A stretch of 64,000 bases of DNA from assembly GCA_964036315.1 (NCBI GenBank), contig OZ038495.1, positions 22,759,121 to 22,823,120 on the forward strand. Direction: 5' to 3'. The position numbers were made by a program, and so were the translations under genes. This DNA is from Acanthosepion esculentum (taxonomy: Eukaryota > Mollusca > Cephalopoda > Sepiida > Sepiidae). The stretch's first letter is position 1; each line of letters starts with the position of its first letter. This document shows, piece by piece, positions 20,141 to 31,748 of the stretch. The notes under the pieces were generated by a model. That model did no database searches. It worked only from the letters and a program-made list of their open reading frames with translations, and had not been told where the DNA came from.

Positions 20141-21307
20141 TCCTGATCAAAAATTTAAGACCACTTGAAAATGTTTTATAAGAGACTGTTTGTCAATGGA
20201 TACATTATAAACTTTTTCTTACTTAAGGTTACTAATTCTATAATCTAAAAGGTTTTGTAGACAAAAAGTTATAATCCAATCAATTTATTCAAAAATGGAC
20301 ATTTTTATAAAATGAGGTTTTTTTTACACTTGATCAAAATTATAAGACCAGGGGGTATAAATTGTTAGATCTGGGGTAATTCCAATGTTTTTAGTTCAGT
20401 TAGAGATTAGCAATCATTGCGTAAAGGTGTCACCATGCCTAAAACAAGCAAACATACTGAAGTTGAGCGTGCTCAAATTCTAGATTTCCATAATCAAGGT
20501 TTGTCACAGTGGGCGATCGCAGCTAAGGTAAATCGCAGTAAAACTGTGATTTGCAACTTTCTAAAGGACAGTGTGAATTATGGAAATGCAAAGTCTACTG
20601 GTAGGTCAGAAAAAATTTCTCCAGCATTGAGTAGAAGAATAAGACGGGTTGTTGTGAAAGCCAGTGGACTTTCTTCTAGTCAAATTAAGGCAGCCACAGA
20701 TGCTGATTGCAGTCCAGTAACCATCAGACGACACTTACGACAAAAAGGCATGGTAAATAAAAAGGGCAAACAAATTCCTCGGCTGCTTCCATGTCACACA
20801 GTGAACCGTTTAAGGTTTGATTGTGAATACCAAACATGGTACATTGAGAAGTGGAAGAAAGTCCTGTTTTCTGATGAGAAAAAAATTCAATCTAGATTGT
20901 CCTGATGGCATGATGATATTCGCATAACAAAAACATGCCTCCTGAAATTTTCTCCACACATCATAGTGGTGGAGGATCTCTAAATTTTTCTAGCATGCCC
21001 CAAAGAATTTTTGAAGTCATCAAAACCAGTAGAGGTAGAACTCATTATTAAATTTGGTTGTTGAATGTTTTCGTACACTTTTTGTAGAATTTTTGTCTCT
21101 GGTATTATAATTTTGATCAAGTGTAAAACGCCTCATTTTATTAAAAATGTCAATTTCTCAATAAAATGTTCAGATTATAATTTTTTGTCTATATAACCTT
21201 TTAGATTATGAAATTAGTAACCTTAAGTAAGAAATGTTTAAAATTTTTCCATGAAAAACAGTCTTTTTAAAAAAATTTTTCAAGTGGTCTTAAATTTTTG
21301 GTCAGGA

Positions 21308-21310
<3 letters not shown>
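20138..21310 (+). mobile_element. Tc1-family transposon with IR/DR ends, internally deleted
   Basis: The terminal inverted repeats are about 210 bp. Each holds two binding-site-like repeats: outer CACTCCTGATCAAAAATTTA at 20138 and inner CACTTGATCAAAATTATAAG at 20327. The mirror copies end at 21310 and 21123, about 188 bp apart on both sides. This is the IR/DR layout known from Sleeping Beauty-type elements. The 1.17-kb length is short for the family because the centre of the gene is missing. TA dinucleotides flank both ends. Confidence 0.9.
20435..21050 (+). pseudogene. Tc1-like transposase, frameshifted and core-deleted
   Basis: Starts at ATG 20435 in a CACC context: MPKTSKHTEVERAQILDFHN. 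Two helix-turn-helix segments follow (QWAIAAKVNRSKTVICNFL; SSQIKAATDADCSPVTIRRH). KVLFSDEKKI carries the first catalytic Asp. An extra A in the A-run at about 20882 shifts the frame and brings a stop at 20905. The old frame can be followed through WHDDIRITK, then PPEIFSTHHSGGGSL, then jumps to SSMPQRIFEVIKTSRG, the normal C-terminus. The block with the second Asp and the last acidic residue is deleted, so it cannot be an active enzyme. Confidence 0.85.

Positions 21311-21367
<57 letters not shown>
21311..21367. repeat. (TA)n tract, right of the Tc1 insertion
   Basis: The right-hand part of the tract interrupted by the transposon. Confidence 0.9.
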
Positions 21368-21370
<3 letters not shown>

Positions 21371-22086
21371 AATTTTGTTTTGCTTTGTTTTTTTTTGTTT
21401 TGTTTTTTTGGTTAAAAAATAGTTTTTGTCTTTGTAATCAGTTTCTCATTAACAAAAGAGAAAAAAATGCTAAGAACTTTTTGATGTGTGTTTGGCCAGA
21501 ATAGTCATTAACCTAAAATGACTTCATCATATAGATATGTGGATGGAAATGTATTAGATTTTTTTGTCAGCTTTATATGTGTGACTAATCACAATTGTTG
21601 CCAGTGAAGACCCCTAAATTCAAAGAAGAGAGTTGAGTGAGTGTGTTATATCTAATGTGTAATTGTTTAACCCAGAGCATATGTCCATATTGTAGGTCAG
21701 GCGTTAGTGGGAGCTTAGTCATCAACAGGTGAGTAAGAAAGGTGCTCTACTGCCCTTCATTTTGCCTCCTATTTGTTAGCCCCGCCCCCAACAACCTAGC
21801 TGACTGCTGTTACTATCAATGAACTTCCCAAGAACGAATCTTCTTTATTTCACTGTCTCTTTTTTGTCTTCTTCTCTTTTTCATTTCTCTCTTTCCTCAG
21901 CAGAGACATCTACACTCATTTTGTTCCTTTTCTTTTCTGCTTCTCAACCTTTTTCTCCCACTCTCTCTCTCTCTCGCGGTGTATTTAGTACACTAAACTA
22001 AGGTTAATCTAGCTAGCTTGCTAACCAGTATATCTTGCAAGATATGGTATCTCCTCTCTCATATATTGTTTGTATATATACACAAG

Positions 22087-22087
<1 letters not shown>
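21368..22087. other. Unique DNA, pyrimidine-rich in part
   Basis: 21840-21980 is pyrimidine-rich on the plus strand and ends in (TC)n. There is no gene or element boundary. It is slightly less AT-rich at 21600-21800 than its flanks. Confidence 0.35.
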
Positions 22088-22134
<47 letters not shown>

Positions 22135-22175
22135 TTGTTTGTATATATACACAAGATTAATATATATATATATGT
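22060..22175. repeat. (TA)n between two copies of a 30-bp word
   Basis: TTGTTTGTATATATACACAA followed by GATTA occurs at 22066-22090 and again at 22135-22160, with (TA)n between. It looks like a small duplication across the tract. Confidence 0.7.
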
Positions 22176-23135
22176 CATCCCAGAAAAGTGATACGTAAGG
22201 TTTAAAATTCATTTAAAAAATGCAAAATCTTTCTTGAAGCTTTTATTTTAGTTTTAATTTCAAGCTAATAGATTAAATTTAATATTTCCAATAAGCAAAA
22301 TACTTGCTGTATTGCAATCCGAATTTAAACTGATTGGGATTTTTTTTTTCTTCTTATCGGTAAAAATCTATAAAATCGGCCATATTGACAAATCTGTCAA
22401 CATAATTCTCTTCATTAAAAAATCTTTCAAAAATAAAAATGTACTTTTCTAAAACATTATTTGAGAAAAGTTGGCAGTTTTAAAATTTATTAATTTGAAT
22501 TGAGAAAAATATTACTTTCTTTTATTTTAAAATATTGCAGAAAAGCATTTTTAACATGGAGGTGGGTGTTTCTTTATTTGTTGAGTGATGTATTGACAGC
22601 TTGATGTTTGGGAAATATAAGTAAAGAGAATATAATTTAAATAAATTTACATGACAAATACAACGGAAACACCTTTGGTTATATAATTTTTTTTAACTAC
22701 CCAGTAATCTTAAAATTTAAAAATATTTTAAGCATTCTAAAATTTTATTGAATTTTATGTACTTTGACTTTATAGAATTTATAGTGATGTTGCCTATTGA
22801 GGAAATATTTGAAATTATCAATAAATTTTAAATTTCCTCTAGGGACTCTGCTAATTATCTGATAATGTCATGTATGGACATCTGTATTTATAGATATTGA
22901 TATGTTTATACACACAAATGAAAATTCAAAATTCTTTTTAAAAAAAGGGGTCATGGAATTGTAGTAAACTTTTCAGTTATGATTAGTAAATACAATTTTA
23001 TTTTATTAACAATATCACTTGATGTCTAAAAATTAATACAGAACTTTAAAAGATTTAAAAGTTTATAAATTATTCTAATTAAATTTTATTTTGTTGAATA
23101 ATCTGGATATATTATGTCTATTTATAATGAAATTA
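22176..23135. other. AT-rich DNA, nothing recognised
   Basis: No element ends, RNA genes or exon-like frames were found. Confidence 0.4.
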
Positions 23136-23139
23136 TATA

Positions 23140-23515
23140 TGCACAGTAGAGTAGGGGATAGCGGTTCAGATTGAGGAATCGGAGAGCTGAGTTCGAGTTC
23201 CAGTCAAATCCATTACATTCATTTACGTGCTACTACCCTTGGGAAAAGGTGTTAATCCTCTTCTTCTCCCTCCATTTATGGGTAAATAGCAGGACAGACT
23301 GGGTTCTATAGCCTTGGATGGCAACTGGTTTAGGAGAAGGACAACTCTGAATTCAAATCCAGCAGAGGGTCGTTTGGTGAACTTGTGGCACATAGTGCAC
23401 CAGGTCTCTGTATTTGGCATTTCAAAAAGTGTAGTTGGTTCTGCACAAAACCTTCACCACTAGGGAAATGAGCTGCTTTGCCCTCATACACCAAATATGA
23501 TGGGAGATTCCACCA
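23140..23515 (+). mobile_element. Long tRNA-derived SINE copy
   Basis: Head AGTAGAGTAGGGGATAGCGG, then B-box GAGTTCGAGTTCCAGTC. The shared body CATTACATTCATTTACGTGC to CAGGACAGACTGGGTTCTAT follows. A further 180 bp (GAGAAGGACAACTCTGAATT to GATGGGAGATTCCACC) is also present in part at 32.87 kb. It ends at a (TA)n tract. Confidence 0.8.

Positions 23516-23519
<4 letters not shown>

Positions 23520-23557
<38 letters not shown>
23520..23557. repeat. (TA)n tract
   Basis: Nineteen TA units between the SINE and the next foldback. Confidence 0.9.
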
Positions 23558-23559
<2 letters not shown>

Positions 23560-23562
<3 letters not shown>

Positions 23563-23775
23563 TGAACATTGAAGTCAACACTCAGAGGCGACAGGCAGTT
23601 TCATGCTGGACACAATCGTCAGGCCGCCAGCATGAAACAGCCTGTCGCCTCTGAGTGTTGACTTCAATGTTCACTTTTATATTTATATTTACATACACTC
23701 TATCTCTGATATTGAGCACTTTATCCCATAAATATAGCACACCTTAAAACTATATTTCTTCATATATATATACAA
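23560..23775. mobile_element. Foldback element with 50-bp arms and shared tail
   Basis: Arms 23561-23612 and about 23629-23680 are nearly perfect inverted copies (GTGAACATTGAAGTCAACAC). The loop contains GTCAGGCC, so the minus strand has CCTGACGATTG before GAAAC. The tail CATACACTCTATCTCTGATA then TTGAGCACTTTATCCC matches that at 6.76 and 8.95 kb. Confidence 0.8.
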
Positions 23776-23819
23776 GAATAGGACTGGTATATATGGAATA
23801 AATTCCAATAACCAACAAT

Positions 23820-24086
23820 TATTATTCTTAAAAGAGTGCTCAATACAGCGTAGAGCAGATATAATTATTTATTTAAATATTATAACATAAATACGTTATA
23901 AAATCACTACAAGAATAGCCATTTTGTTTCAACACCTCCAGTGTCTTATCAAGTGATGATGTCGAATGTAGAATAAATTATTCTACATTCAACATCATCA
24001 CTTGATAAGACACCGGATGTGTTGAAACAAAATGGCTATTTTTGTAGTGATTTTATAACATATTTATGTTATAATATTTAAATAAA

Positions 24087-24091
<5 letters not shown>
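23820..24091. mobile_element. Foldback element with 110-bp arms
   Basis: Arms about 23860-23975 and 23978-24092 form an almost perfect palindrome (AAATGGCTATT near the outside, ATTCTACATTCGACATCATC near the centre). CTTGATAAGACAC...GTGTTGAAAC in the right arm is a degraded form of the CTGANGA-stem-GAAAC motif. The left border carries the inverted TATTGAGCAC module (23830-23880) and the right border is (TA)n. Confidence 0.85.

Positions 24092-24134
<43 letters not shown>
24092..24134. repeat. (TA)n tract
   Basis: About 21 TA units at the right edge of the foldback. Confidence 0.9.
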
Positions 24135-24137
<3 letters not shown>

Positions 24138-25080
24138 GATGATAATATTTGGTAATCCATATACATTATGTCTATTTTTATTTGTTGATGTTGAGATGAA
24201 ATTCATTAAGGAAGGTGCCATAGTTGTTTTTCTTTCCCAAGTACTTTCAATCTCCTCTGAGATCATCTTCAGGGATTAATTGCTAAGAGCAAATTCAAAT
24301 AACCCTAAACGTATCAACTTACTATACTGCAATCAAATGCATTCTAACGATAAACAAGATGAAAAAAATCCTAAAAATATCATAAATACTAAGAATTCTA
24401 TATAAAATTATATGTGTGTACATATATATCCAAATCTCCTAAAAGCTGATTCACTGGAAAATTTAAAAATTACATTTTGGAAAAACATTTTTGTAGATAA
24501 TAAATTATTACCAAGTAACGAAGAGTTGCTGTGTTGGGTCATATTTTTTGTGTTTATTTATACCAGTCAATATTTCAATTCTCAACATTTACAATCTTGT
24601 CTGTCAATCAAATATTGATTATCAATATGCACAGTTTTTTTTTTTTTAGAGTTGCTGTCATTCTAGATGTATACACATATACATCTACTCATAAAATTGA
24701 TTTCAAAATTTGTTTCACGTGATGCGAAGGAATGTTATTAGTTTGTTTTTTTTATATAGTCAATTTTGGAGTCTTCATAGGCATTTTCTGGTAATGCTAT
24801 CATGCCAAAATCTTTGGCGTATAAGGAAGAGATCAAAGAACTACTCAATAACACAAATGATGTCAATTCCTGACATCTCCAATCATGCTCTATGAAATGA
24901 ATTCTGTTCTTCAAGAGATAAGATGTTTACTTGAGAATATTATACTGTCCTGTAAAAATTCATCTCTACATGAATATCAGGGCAAAATATTATGTCTGCT
25001 TTTGAAGAATTCTTTAACCTGAACACTTTGATATTTAAAAGATATACAAAGACCTCAGAATTATTATTTTATTAATATGC
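24135..25080. other. AT-rich DNA with one motif
   Basis: On the minus strand 24233-24276 reads CCTGAAGATG-ATCTC-AGAG-GAGAT-TGAAAG, another CTGANGA-stem-GAAA arrangement. No gene was recognised in the rest. Confidence 0.4.
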
Positions 25081-25325
25081 TGTACATCTCCAGTTGCCTT
25101 GATCTATCTACATCCCTTCTCCACATCCTTTCACCTTTCATTCCTATCTGCTCTCGCTCCAAATCTTCTGTAACCCCCTTGCCTTGATCGATCCACTATC
25201 TTTCTCCACATCCTCTCCTTTACCACTCCTATCTGCTCTTCCTCCAAACCTTCTGTAACCCCTTGCGTGCTAGTGGCTTCCAGCCTTGCTTGGGGTGATA
25301 AGCTTAAAAAAAAATAAATAAAGTG
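25080..25325 (+). mobile_element. LINE B 3' end, truncated
   Basis: Matches 26.31-26.53 kb almost base for base: GTAACCCCCTTGCCTTGATC and GTGGCTTCCAGCCTTGCTTG. It ends GGTGATAAGCTT and an A-rich tail. It is 5'-truncated and in the same orientation as the longer copy 500 bp downstream. Confidence 0.85.
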
Positions 25326-25815
25326 TTACGCAGAGTAAAAAAAAAAAAATCATTAGAGTTTTTAAAGTCTAAAACTTTATTCCTCTTTAAACTACTCTTT
25401 TACAAAAGAAATCTATTTCTTACTATAAATTATGCTATAGGGTTAACCACGACCAGTGCATACTACCCTCGGACCTTATTGAGGGCCCTGGGCAGTGCTT
25501 TGTGATCCTCACTATCTTATTAACATTTGCTTTTTTCTACCTACATTTATATATGTTATAGCTAAGTACAACTGACTATTAAAAGATGAAAAATTTTGAT
25601 GGGACTGACATCATTCTGGGGTCTATATTTTTTTTGTTTTTGTTTTTTTGGGCCAAATCTGTGAATTTGCTATGCTCATGATAAGTCTTGAAAAAACACC
25701 ATATAAAATTTGCTATTTTTTTATCCATAATGTTGAATATATTAAAATTCTTCAACTTTTGTTAACAAGGAAAAATCTCAAGTTGATGTTAAAAATTACC
25801 ACAAAACATTGTTGA
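25326..25815. other. Spacer between two LINE B copies
   Basis: AT-rich with two T runs. No element boundary or gene recognised. Confidence 0.35.
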
Positions 25816-25819
25816 TTTA

Positions 25820-26535
25820 AGATGGAATGATCTATTATGAGATGTCTCAAATTTTATTTCCGGAATCGATCCTCCAAGTCTATAAATCGACCATTCGCCC
25901 TTGCATGGAGTATTGCTGCCATATATGGTCTGGGGTCCCTGCTGTTTGCCTCAGGGTTCTTGATAAGATCCAGAGACGGATAGGCAACGTGATTGGCCCT
26001 GATCTGTCATCTCATCTGCAGTCGCTCTCTCACAGACGCGATGTTGCCTCGCTGTGCCTTTTTTACAAGTACTTTCACGGTAATTGCTCCGAGGAGCTGC
26101 TTTCGCTTGTCCCTAGGCCTCGTGAATTTAAACGCCCCACGAGGCTGGCATCCCGCTCCCACCCCTACAACGTGGAAACTGTTAGATGCAGACGTCTCTT
26201 CTACTCCAATAGCTTCATGTCTCGCACATCTCACCTATGGAACTCCCTTCCCTATTACTGTTTCCCTGACAAATACAATCTCCAATGGTTTCAGTGTAGT
26301 GTCAATCGACATCTCCAATTGCCTTGATCTATCCACTTCTCTCCTCCACATCCTTTCATTTTTCATTCCTATCTGCTCTCGCTCCAAATCTTCTGTAACC
26401 CCCTTGCCTTGATCGACCCACTGTCTTTCTCTTTCTCCACATCCTCTCCTTTACCACTCCTACCTGCTCTTCCTCCAACCCTTCTTTAACCCCATGCGTG
26501 ATAGTGGCTTCCAGCCTTGCTTGGGGTGATACATT
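25820..26535 (+). pseudogene. CR1/Jockey-like LINE (LINE B), ORF2 C-terminus and 3' UTR
   Basis: A clean open frame at 25827-26327 encodes the C-terminal region after the reverse transcriptase: YKSTIRPCMEYCCHIWSG, LDKIQRRIGNVIG, LSHRRDVASLCLFYKYFHG, then RTSHLWNSLPYYCFP and LQWFQCSVNRHLQLP before the stop. This layout is familiar from mobile-element-jockey-type proteins. The catalytic RT domain is missing, so the copy is 5'-truncated and cannot move alone. The frame is intact with GC-rich codons unlike its surroundings, so this is one of the youngest LINE copies here. The 3' UTR runs to GGGGTGATA at 26530. Confidence 0.85.
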
Positions 26536-27410
26536 CTATTTATTCTCAGTATTTCTAGATAAATTGTTCACATATAGTGCAAATGATCAATTGTTGTACA
26601 TGATCAGGTTACAATACAATTTGTATTTTACATGCATACTACCTTATGAAAATTGAGATGTAGCAGAGGAGGGGCTGTATCATAGATTAGGAAGGGAAGC
26701 CCTTATCCTGGGAATAACTCTTAGATACAGAAAGAACTCAAAATGATTCCGGTAATAGATCAAGATGAATATAGAATTAATGGCAAAATTTAATCTTCAT
26801 GCCAACAAAAGAACAGTGTGTCAAAAGGACAGTTATTCCTTTGATACTGCTATTACAGTATACATTTTGACTCCTTCAACAATGTTTATTTACAAGATTC
26901 TAAAAATATGTGAACCAATACATTTGAAAAGAATTATTTTTATGCAAAGATTTTTAAAAAATTATAGAATTATCAATATATGTAAACAAAATACAATGCA
27001 ATATTTATTATTTACCATTTTATAAATAACTATAAAAACCAGTTTTTTTATCATAGATTTTCCTCACAAATTATTTTATATCTCAGAGTAGTTTTTGTTT
27101 TAATTTTCCACTTTGTATAATAATGTGATCTCGGATCAAGGATGCCTAATCAATAAAGATCCAAGGCTTGAAACTCCAGCAATTATAGGTTACCCTCCTT
27201 CCTACTCATTTTTTGAGAAACATAATTTTGAAAAAGTTTTAAATTGTTGCTAATTTCTAAAAAATGCCTAGAAAATCTGCTGGCAGATTAAATAAGTGAG
27301 ATAATAAATACATATTGTTTAATATCTTTGTTGTCAATTTTCAAGAATAAAGAAATCCACATTCATATGTTTGGGATTTATTAAAATTCTAATCATCGCT
27401 TTTTAAAACA
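26536..27410. other. AT-rich DNA with left arm of an inverted pair
   Basis: 26778-26890 (GTGTGTCAAAAGGACAGTTA, then TATACATTTTGACTCCTTC) is inverted at 27412-27535, 530 bp away. The repeat family is unknown. Confidence 0.5.
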
Positions 27411-27411
27411 A

Positions 27412-27537
27412 TAACCATTGCCAAGGGAGTCAAAAGTGTATACAGAAATAGTGGGGACTAGGGAATAACCTGTCCTTTTGACACACAGTTTTCTTTCTTT
27501 TTTTGTGGGCACAAAGGTTAAACATTGCCAAAGTAAT
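27412..27537. repeat. Right arm of a 110-bp inverted pair
   Basis: The complement of 26.78-26.89 kb at roughly 80 percent identity by eye. Confidence 0.55.
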
Positions 27538-27540
27538 TAA

Positions 27541-28090
27541 ATAACAAAAATGGAGGTGGGCAGGATAGATAACAAGAAGAAAGGAGTAATAGATAGAATA
27601 AAAAAAGAAAGGGGCAATAGAGTAAAAGAAAGGCACAATAGATAGAGTAAAAGAAGGAAGAGGCAATAGAATAAAAGAAGATAGGGGAAATAGATAGAGT
27701 AAAAGAAGGAAGGGGCAATAGAGTAAAAGAAGATAGGGGCAATAGATAGAGTAAAAGAAGGAAGGGGCAATAGATAGAGTAAAAGAAGGAAGGGGCAATA
27801 GAGTAAAAGAAGATAGGGGAAATAGAGTAAAAGAAGATAGGGGCAATAGATAGAGTAGAAGAAGGAAGGGGCAATAGATTGATTAAAAGAAGAAAGACGC
27901 AATAGATAGAGTAAAAGAAGGAAGGGGCAATAGATAAAGTAAAAGAAGAAAGGGGCAATAGATAGAGTAAAAGAAGATAGGGGATATAGAGGAAAAGAAG
28001 AAAGGGGCAATAGATAGAGGAAAAGAAGAAAGGGGAAATAGAGGAAAAATAGTAAAGGGCAATAGATAGAGGAAAAGACTGCCCAATAGA
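27541..28090. repeat. 28-bp purine-rich minisatellite
   Basis: About 20 imperfect units, each a mix of AGGGGCAATAGATAGAG and TAAAAGAAGGA or GATA variants. Unit length alternates between about 20 and 28 bp. The plus strand is nearly all A and G. The minus strand is open in two frames over hundreds of bases, giving Leu/Phe/Ser/Tyr repeats, a composition effect. Confidence 0.9.
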
Positions 28091-29480
28091 TTGAAAATGC
28101 CAGATAAAATCCGGAGAAATGAAATAGCAGGATTTGCTTGTAAGACATGACAGAAAATAACACAGTTCTGATCATCATAAAAGGATTTAGGAAAGACTTT
28201 TGTCCTACAGTGGACAAGCAGTCGCTGATGATCATCTTTGTGTTGTTGTTGCTGCTGTGGCTGCTGATGATGATATAATCGCTCAAGTGTTTTTTGTCTG
28301 TAACTTTTCGGTGAGAGTTGTCTCCCTTGCCCTGGTATTTTATTTATATATTCAAAATTTCACATGTGAAAACCTAATCTTAGTGAATGCTTAAAATATG
28401 TTGCCATTTTCAATATCAATAGAGAACTAGCATAACCATAATAATGATAGCCTTCCACATGTGCGGCCTCCGACACATCCTAAATATATTTTAACATGAT
28501 AAAATCTCCAACGATGCTATCCATGATGGCATGTATACTCTTTTAACATTCTAGTACCTATTGTTTCACTAGTGAAACACATTTTAAGACATATTTTTTT
28601 GATACCAGATGCGTGTTAATTGTATTTTAACACAATGTGTAAGCACATTATATTTTATTCTTTTCCAGGTATATTATTGATAAAATAATCAAAATTAAAG
28701 CTCATCTTATATTAAAAATATATGTCTTATTTTTTTGAGTTTTATTGAATTATTTTTTATAAGCTTCAGGACAATTTTTCCATATGTTCATACTTGATAC
28801 TGTATAAATCTTTTACTGAAATAAGATAATACATAATTGTAAACAACATTTGTGACCCACCTCCAATTAAAAAGTACACACAAGATATCGAAAAATATTT
28901 CCACCAAGTTTTCTCATAAAATGACCTATTCAGTATACAAATCATTCATTAATGAATAAATACAGAAAATTTCATTTGACTTGGATAATTCCCTGAATTT
29001 TGATAATTTTTTTTTTTTTTTAAACAGAGCAGAGCAATTTTTTTATTTTTTGCTTTCATTTCGGAAGTACCTAATAATAATGCTAAAATACAAAGTTTGG
29101 CAAATTTTAAGAAGGTATTTCTTTTTCCTTCTAATTTATGCAAAGTGGTTTAAGAAAGTATTTGCCAACCTACATGTATAAATATGGCCATATTTGAAGG
29201 TTAACAAGTATTTTCTCTCACATTTTAAACCCCCACAACAGACAAAGAAGTTTAGCTATGTAAATGATGCTTGTAGTGTCAACATTTCATCTGTGAAAAA
29301 ATGTTTACAAAATATTAATTTAGATTTTCCTAACACTGAACAAAAATGATGCTGTGAACTTTTACATCAACCTATAAAGTTTCAACAGTATCTAGTATCC
29401 GATAAACTGTTTATGATTCATTTTCTGTATACATATTTGGAGGGTCTCATTACAAACATTTGTACAAAGTTGTGGCTATA
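28091..29480. other. AT-rich DNA, nothing recognised
   Basis: A short CTGCTG-type stretch lies near 28245-28270. No gene or transposon end was seen. Confidence 0.4.
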
Positions 29481-29546
29481 CTACTGAAGAAGCCAGATGC
29501 AAATGAATGTGGACTCCATTGGACAATCAGCCCTAATGAGACTTAT

Positions 29547-29602
<56 letters not shown>

Positions 29603-30240
29603 AATTGGACAATGTCCGACAATTTATTTTAAAGACATTTATGATATGTTTAGCATTCTTTTTATAGATACAAGTATTTAAGCAAATGCTCTGTTTTATA
29701 ATAAACAGTATTAAATAACATTTACCGGCCTGAATGTCCGAGAAATTTTTGGAGAACGAAAATTTTCTATGAAAATTTCTTGGACATTGAGGCCGGTAAA
29801 TGTTATTTAATACTGTTTATTATAAAACAGAGCATTTGCTTAAATACTTGTATCTATAAAAAGAACGTTAAATATATCATATATATATATATATATATTC
29901 AAATTCTGATGAACAGAGCTCACAGCAAAATCAGACCAGAAATAGGACAAAAACAGTGAGTGTTCATTGAAGACACTGGAACAAGGAATAAGATATTTAA
30001 GTTCAGAATGATATCAGAAAGAGTAATACAATGCAGAAGGATGTGTACCTGTGTTTTGTAGATTATGCAAAAGTGTTTGATAAATTATGTCGCAAAGAAC
30101 TGTTGAAACTGCTAGGTAACCTTGACATATTTGGGAAGAATATTAGAATAATCCAGAACCTATACTGACAGCAAACTGGCTGCATATGGAAAGAAAATGA
30201 ATTCAGTAATGTACAAAAATAGAAAAAGGAATATAAAAAT
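29480..30240 (+). pseudogene. RTE-like LINE fragment, interrupted by a foldback
   Basis: 29480-29545 and 29905-30240 match 3.19-3.62 kb in order: KPDANECGLHWTIS-type sequence, then LMNRAHSKIRPEIG, the YAKVFDKL motif A region and LLGNLDI. Stops and frameshifts are frequent. Between the two halves lie (TA)n, a palindromic element and (TA)n again (29551-29900). The 3' end runs into the Tc1 copy at 30240 without a clean boundary. Confidence 0.75.
29551..29900. mobile_element. Foldback element inside the LINE, flanked by (TA)n
   Basis: (TA)n at 29551-29599. Inverted arms at about 29640-29750 and 29770-29872 (AAATGCTCTGTTTTATAATA and complement; CCGGCCTGAATGTCC at the centre). (TA)n follows at 29877-29900. 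The arms are over 95 percent identical by eye, so the insertion is fairly recent compared with the decayed LINE. Confidence 0.8.
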
Positions 30241-31748
30241 CAATTTCAGAACAAGTTAAATACAACAAATTTGACAGATTTGCAAAACAGGAAAAGACAA
30301 AATTATTCGTACAGTAGAAAATATTGTTTTAAATTGATTGATTCGTGTAAGTACAAGTAATTTACATAATTATTTTATTGGTGAAGCCTTCTAGGTTATT
30401 TATTCAGTAGAATATTTGTGATAATTCCAGCAAAGGACATCACATGGTGCATAGAGTGTCACCATTGTTATTCTTATGTTAACAACATGATGGGGAAGAC
30501 AAAGGAGCTTAGTGTTGACTTGAGAAAGAGAATTATTAACTTACACAAGTCAGGAAATAGTTACAGCACTATTTCAAACTGGTTAGCTATCCATAGATCT
30601 ACGATACTGTCTGTTATAAAAATGTTTAAACAGTTTGGCATGATAGAGAATTTGCCTGGGTGTGGAAGAAAACCCAAATTGTCACAGAGAACTTCATGAA
30701 AACTGTGTCGCGAGGTTAATATAAACCCAAGAGTTGTTTTGAAAGGCATTGCCAAAAGTTTGGATACAATGGGTATCAGTGTAAGTACTCGCACAATACA
30801 ACGTTGCTTAAATAGAATATGGATTGTATGGAAACCCACCATGATTCCCCCCCTCCCATCTTTACAAACCATGTGACATTGTTGCTCAGTTTAATTTTTA
30901 ATTTTGTCAAAACATTCTTGGAAAAAAGAAAATTGCTTTTGGAAACAAGTACTATGGAGTGGTGAAACAAAAATTGAGCTTTTTGGGCATAATGATGTAC
31001 AGAAGATTTGGTGCTAGAAAGGTGAGGTTTTCCTTCAAAAGAACACAGTGGCAACATTAAAAAATGGAGGCAGTTTGATGATGTTTTGGGTTTGTTTTAG
31101 CTCAAGAGGTAATGGAAAATTAATTGCAATAAGAGGAATAATGAAATCTGTAGAATATATCAAAATTCTGGATGAAGATCTACAACTATCAGCCTAAAAT
31201 CTTCATCTAGGTCAGTGATTCACTTTCCAGTAAGATAATGATCCCAAACATACGTCTAAATCAGTGACTGTGTGGCTTCAAAAAAAGAAGTTCACAGTTC
31301 TGCCATGGCCTTCAATGAGTCCTGACTTGAATCCTATTGAAAATCTATGGCAACAATTGAAAGTTCAAATAAAACGTCACTCACCAAAAAACCTTCAGGA
31401 ATTAGAACATGTAACCATTAAAGAATGTAAGAAAATCCCAGAAAAACTTGTTCAAATCTCATCAAAAACTTTAGAAAATGATTACAGCAAGTTATAAAGA
31501 TGAGAGGCCATGCTATTGACTATTAATATTGTGAAAATTGTTCAATTTTTTCTATCTTTTCCTATTTTGCATAATTCACCTGTCAAATTTGTTGTATTTA
31601 ACCTATTGCTCTGAAAACTGAGTTTTAGATTCCTTTTTTGTTCTTATTAACATATAAAAAAACCTGCCATCATGTGGGCATTAGATTCTGAGAAATTGGT
31701 AAAAATATTCAAAATTGATGGGTGTATGAATAATTTTGTCATTAACTG
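30240..31748 (+). mobile_element. Tc1-like transposon, left end truncated
   Basis: The right terminal repeat, read inward from 31748, is CAGTTAATGACAAAATTATT. The left side begins inside the subterminal region: AAATACAACAAATTTGACAG at 30257 matches the complement of 31580-31600, which is internal on the right side. The outer left terminal repeat is therefore lost at the LINE junction. An inner-repeat-like AAAAGACAAAATTATTCGTA occurs at 30293. Confidence 0.75.
30490..31497 (+). pseudogene. Tc1-like DD34E transposase pseudogene
   Basis: Starts MGKTKELSVDLRKRIINLHK, followed by an HTH block (GNSYSTISNWLAIHRSTILS) and the GRKPKLS linker. A stop at 30697 ends the first frame. The gene can be followed to WSGETKIELFG, where the first catalytic Asp has become Gly. 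After further stops, DNDPKHTSKSVTVWLQKKKF and then LPWPSMSPDLNPIENLW keep the second Asp and the Glu with the usual 34-residue spacing. The C-terminus LENDYSKL ends at a stop at 31497. It is inactive through one lost catalytic residue and several stops. Confidence 0.85.

Noticed and set aside
27537..28286. 249-residue hydrophobic minus-strand frame
   Set aside because: It follows the 28-bp purine array. Two overlapping minus frames are open for the same reason and the Leu/Phe/Ser pattern mirrors the repeat.
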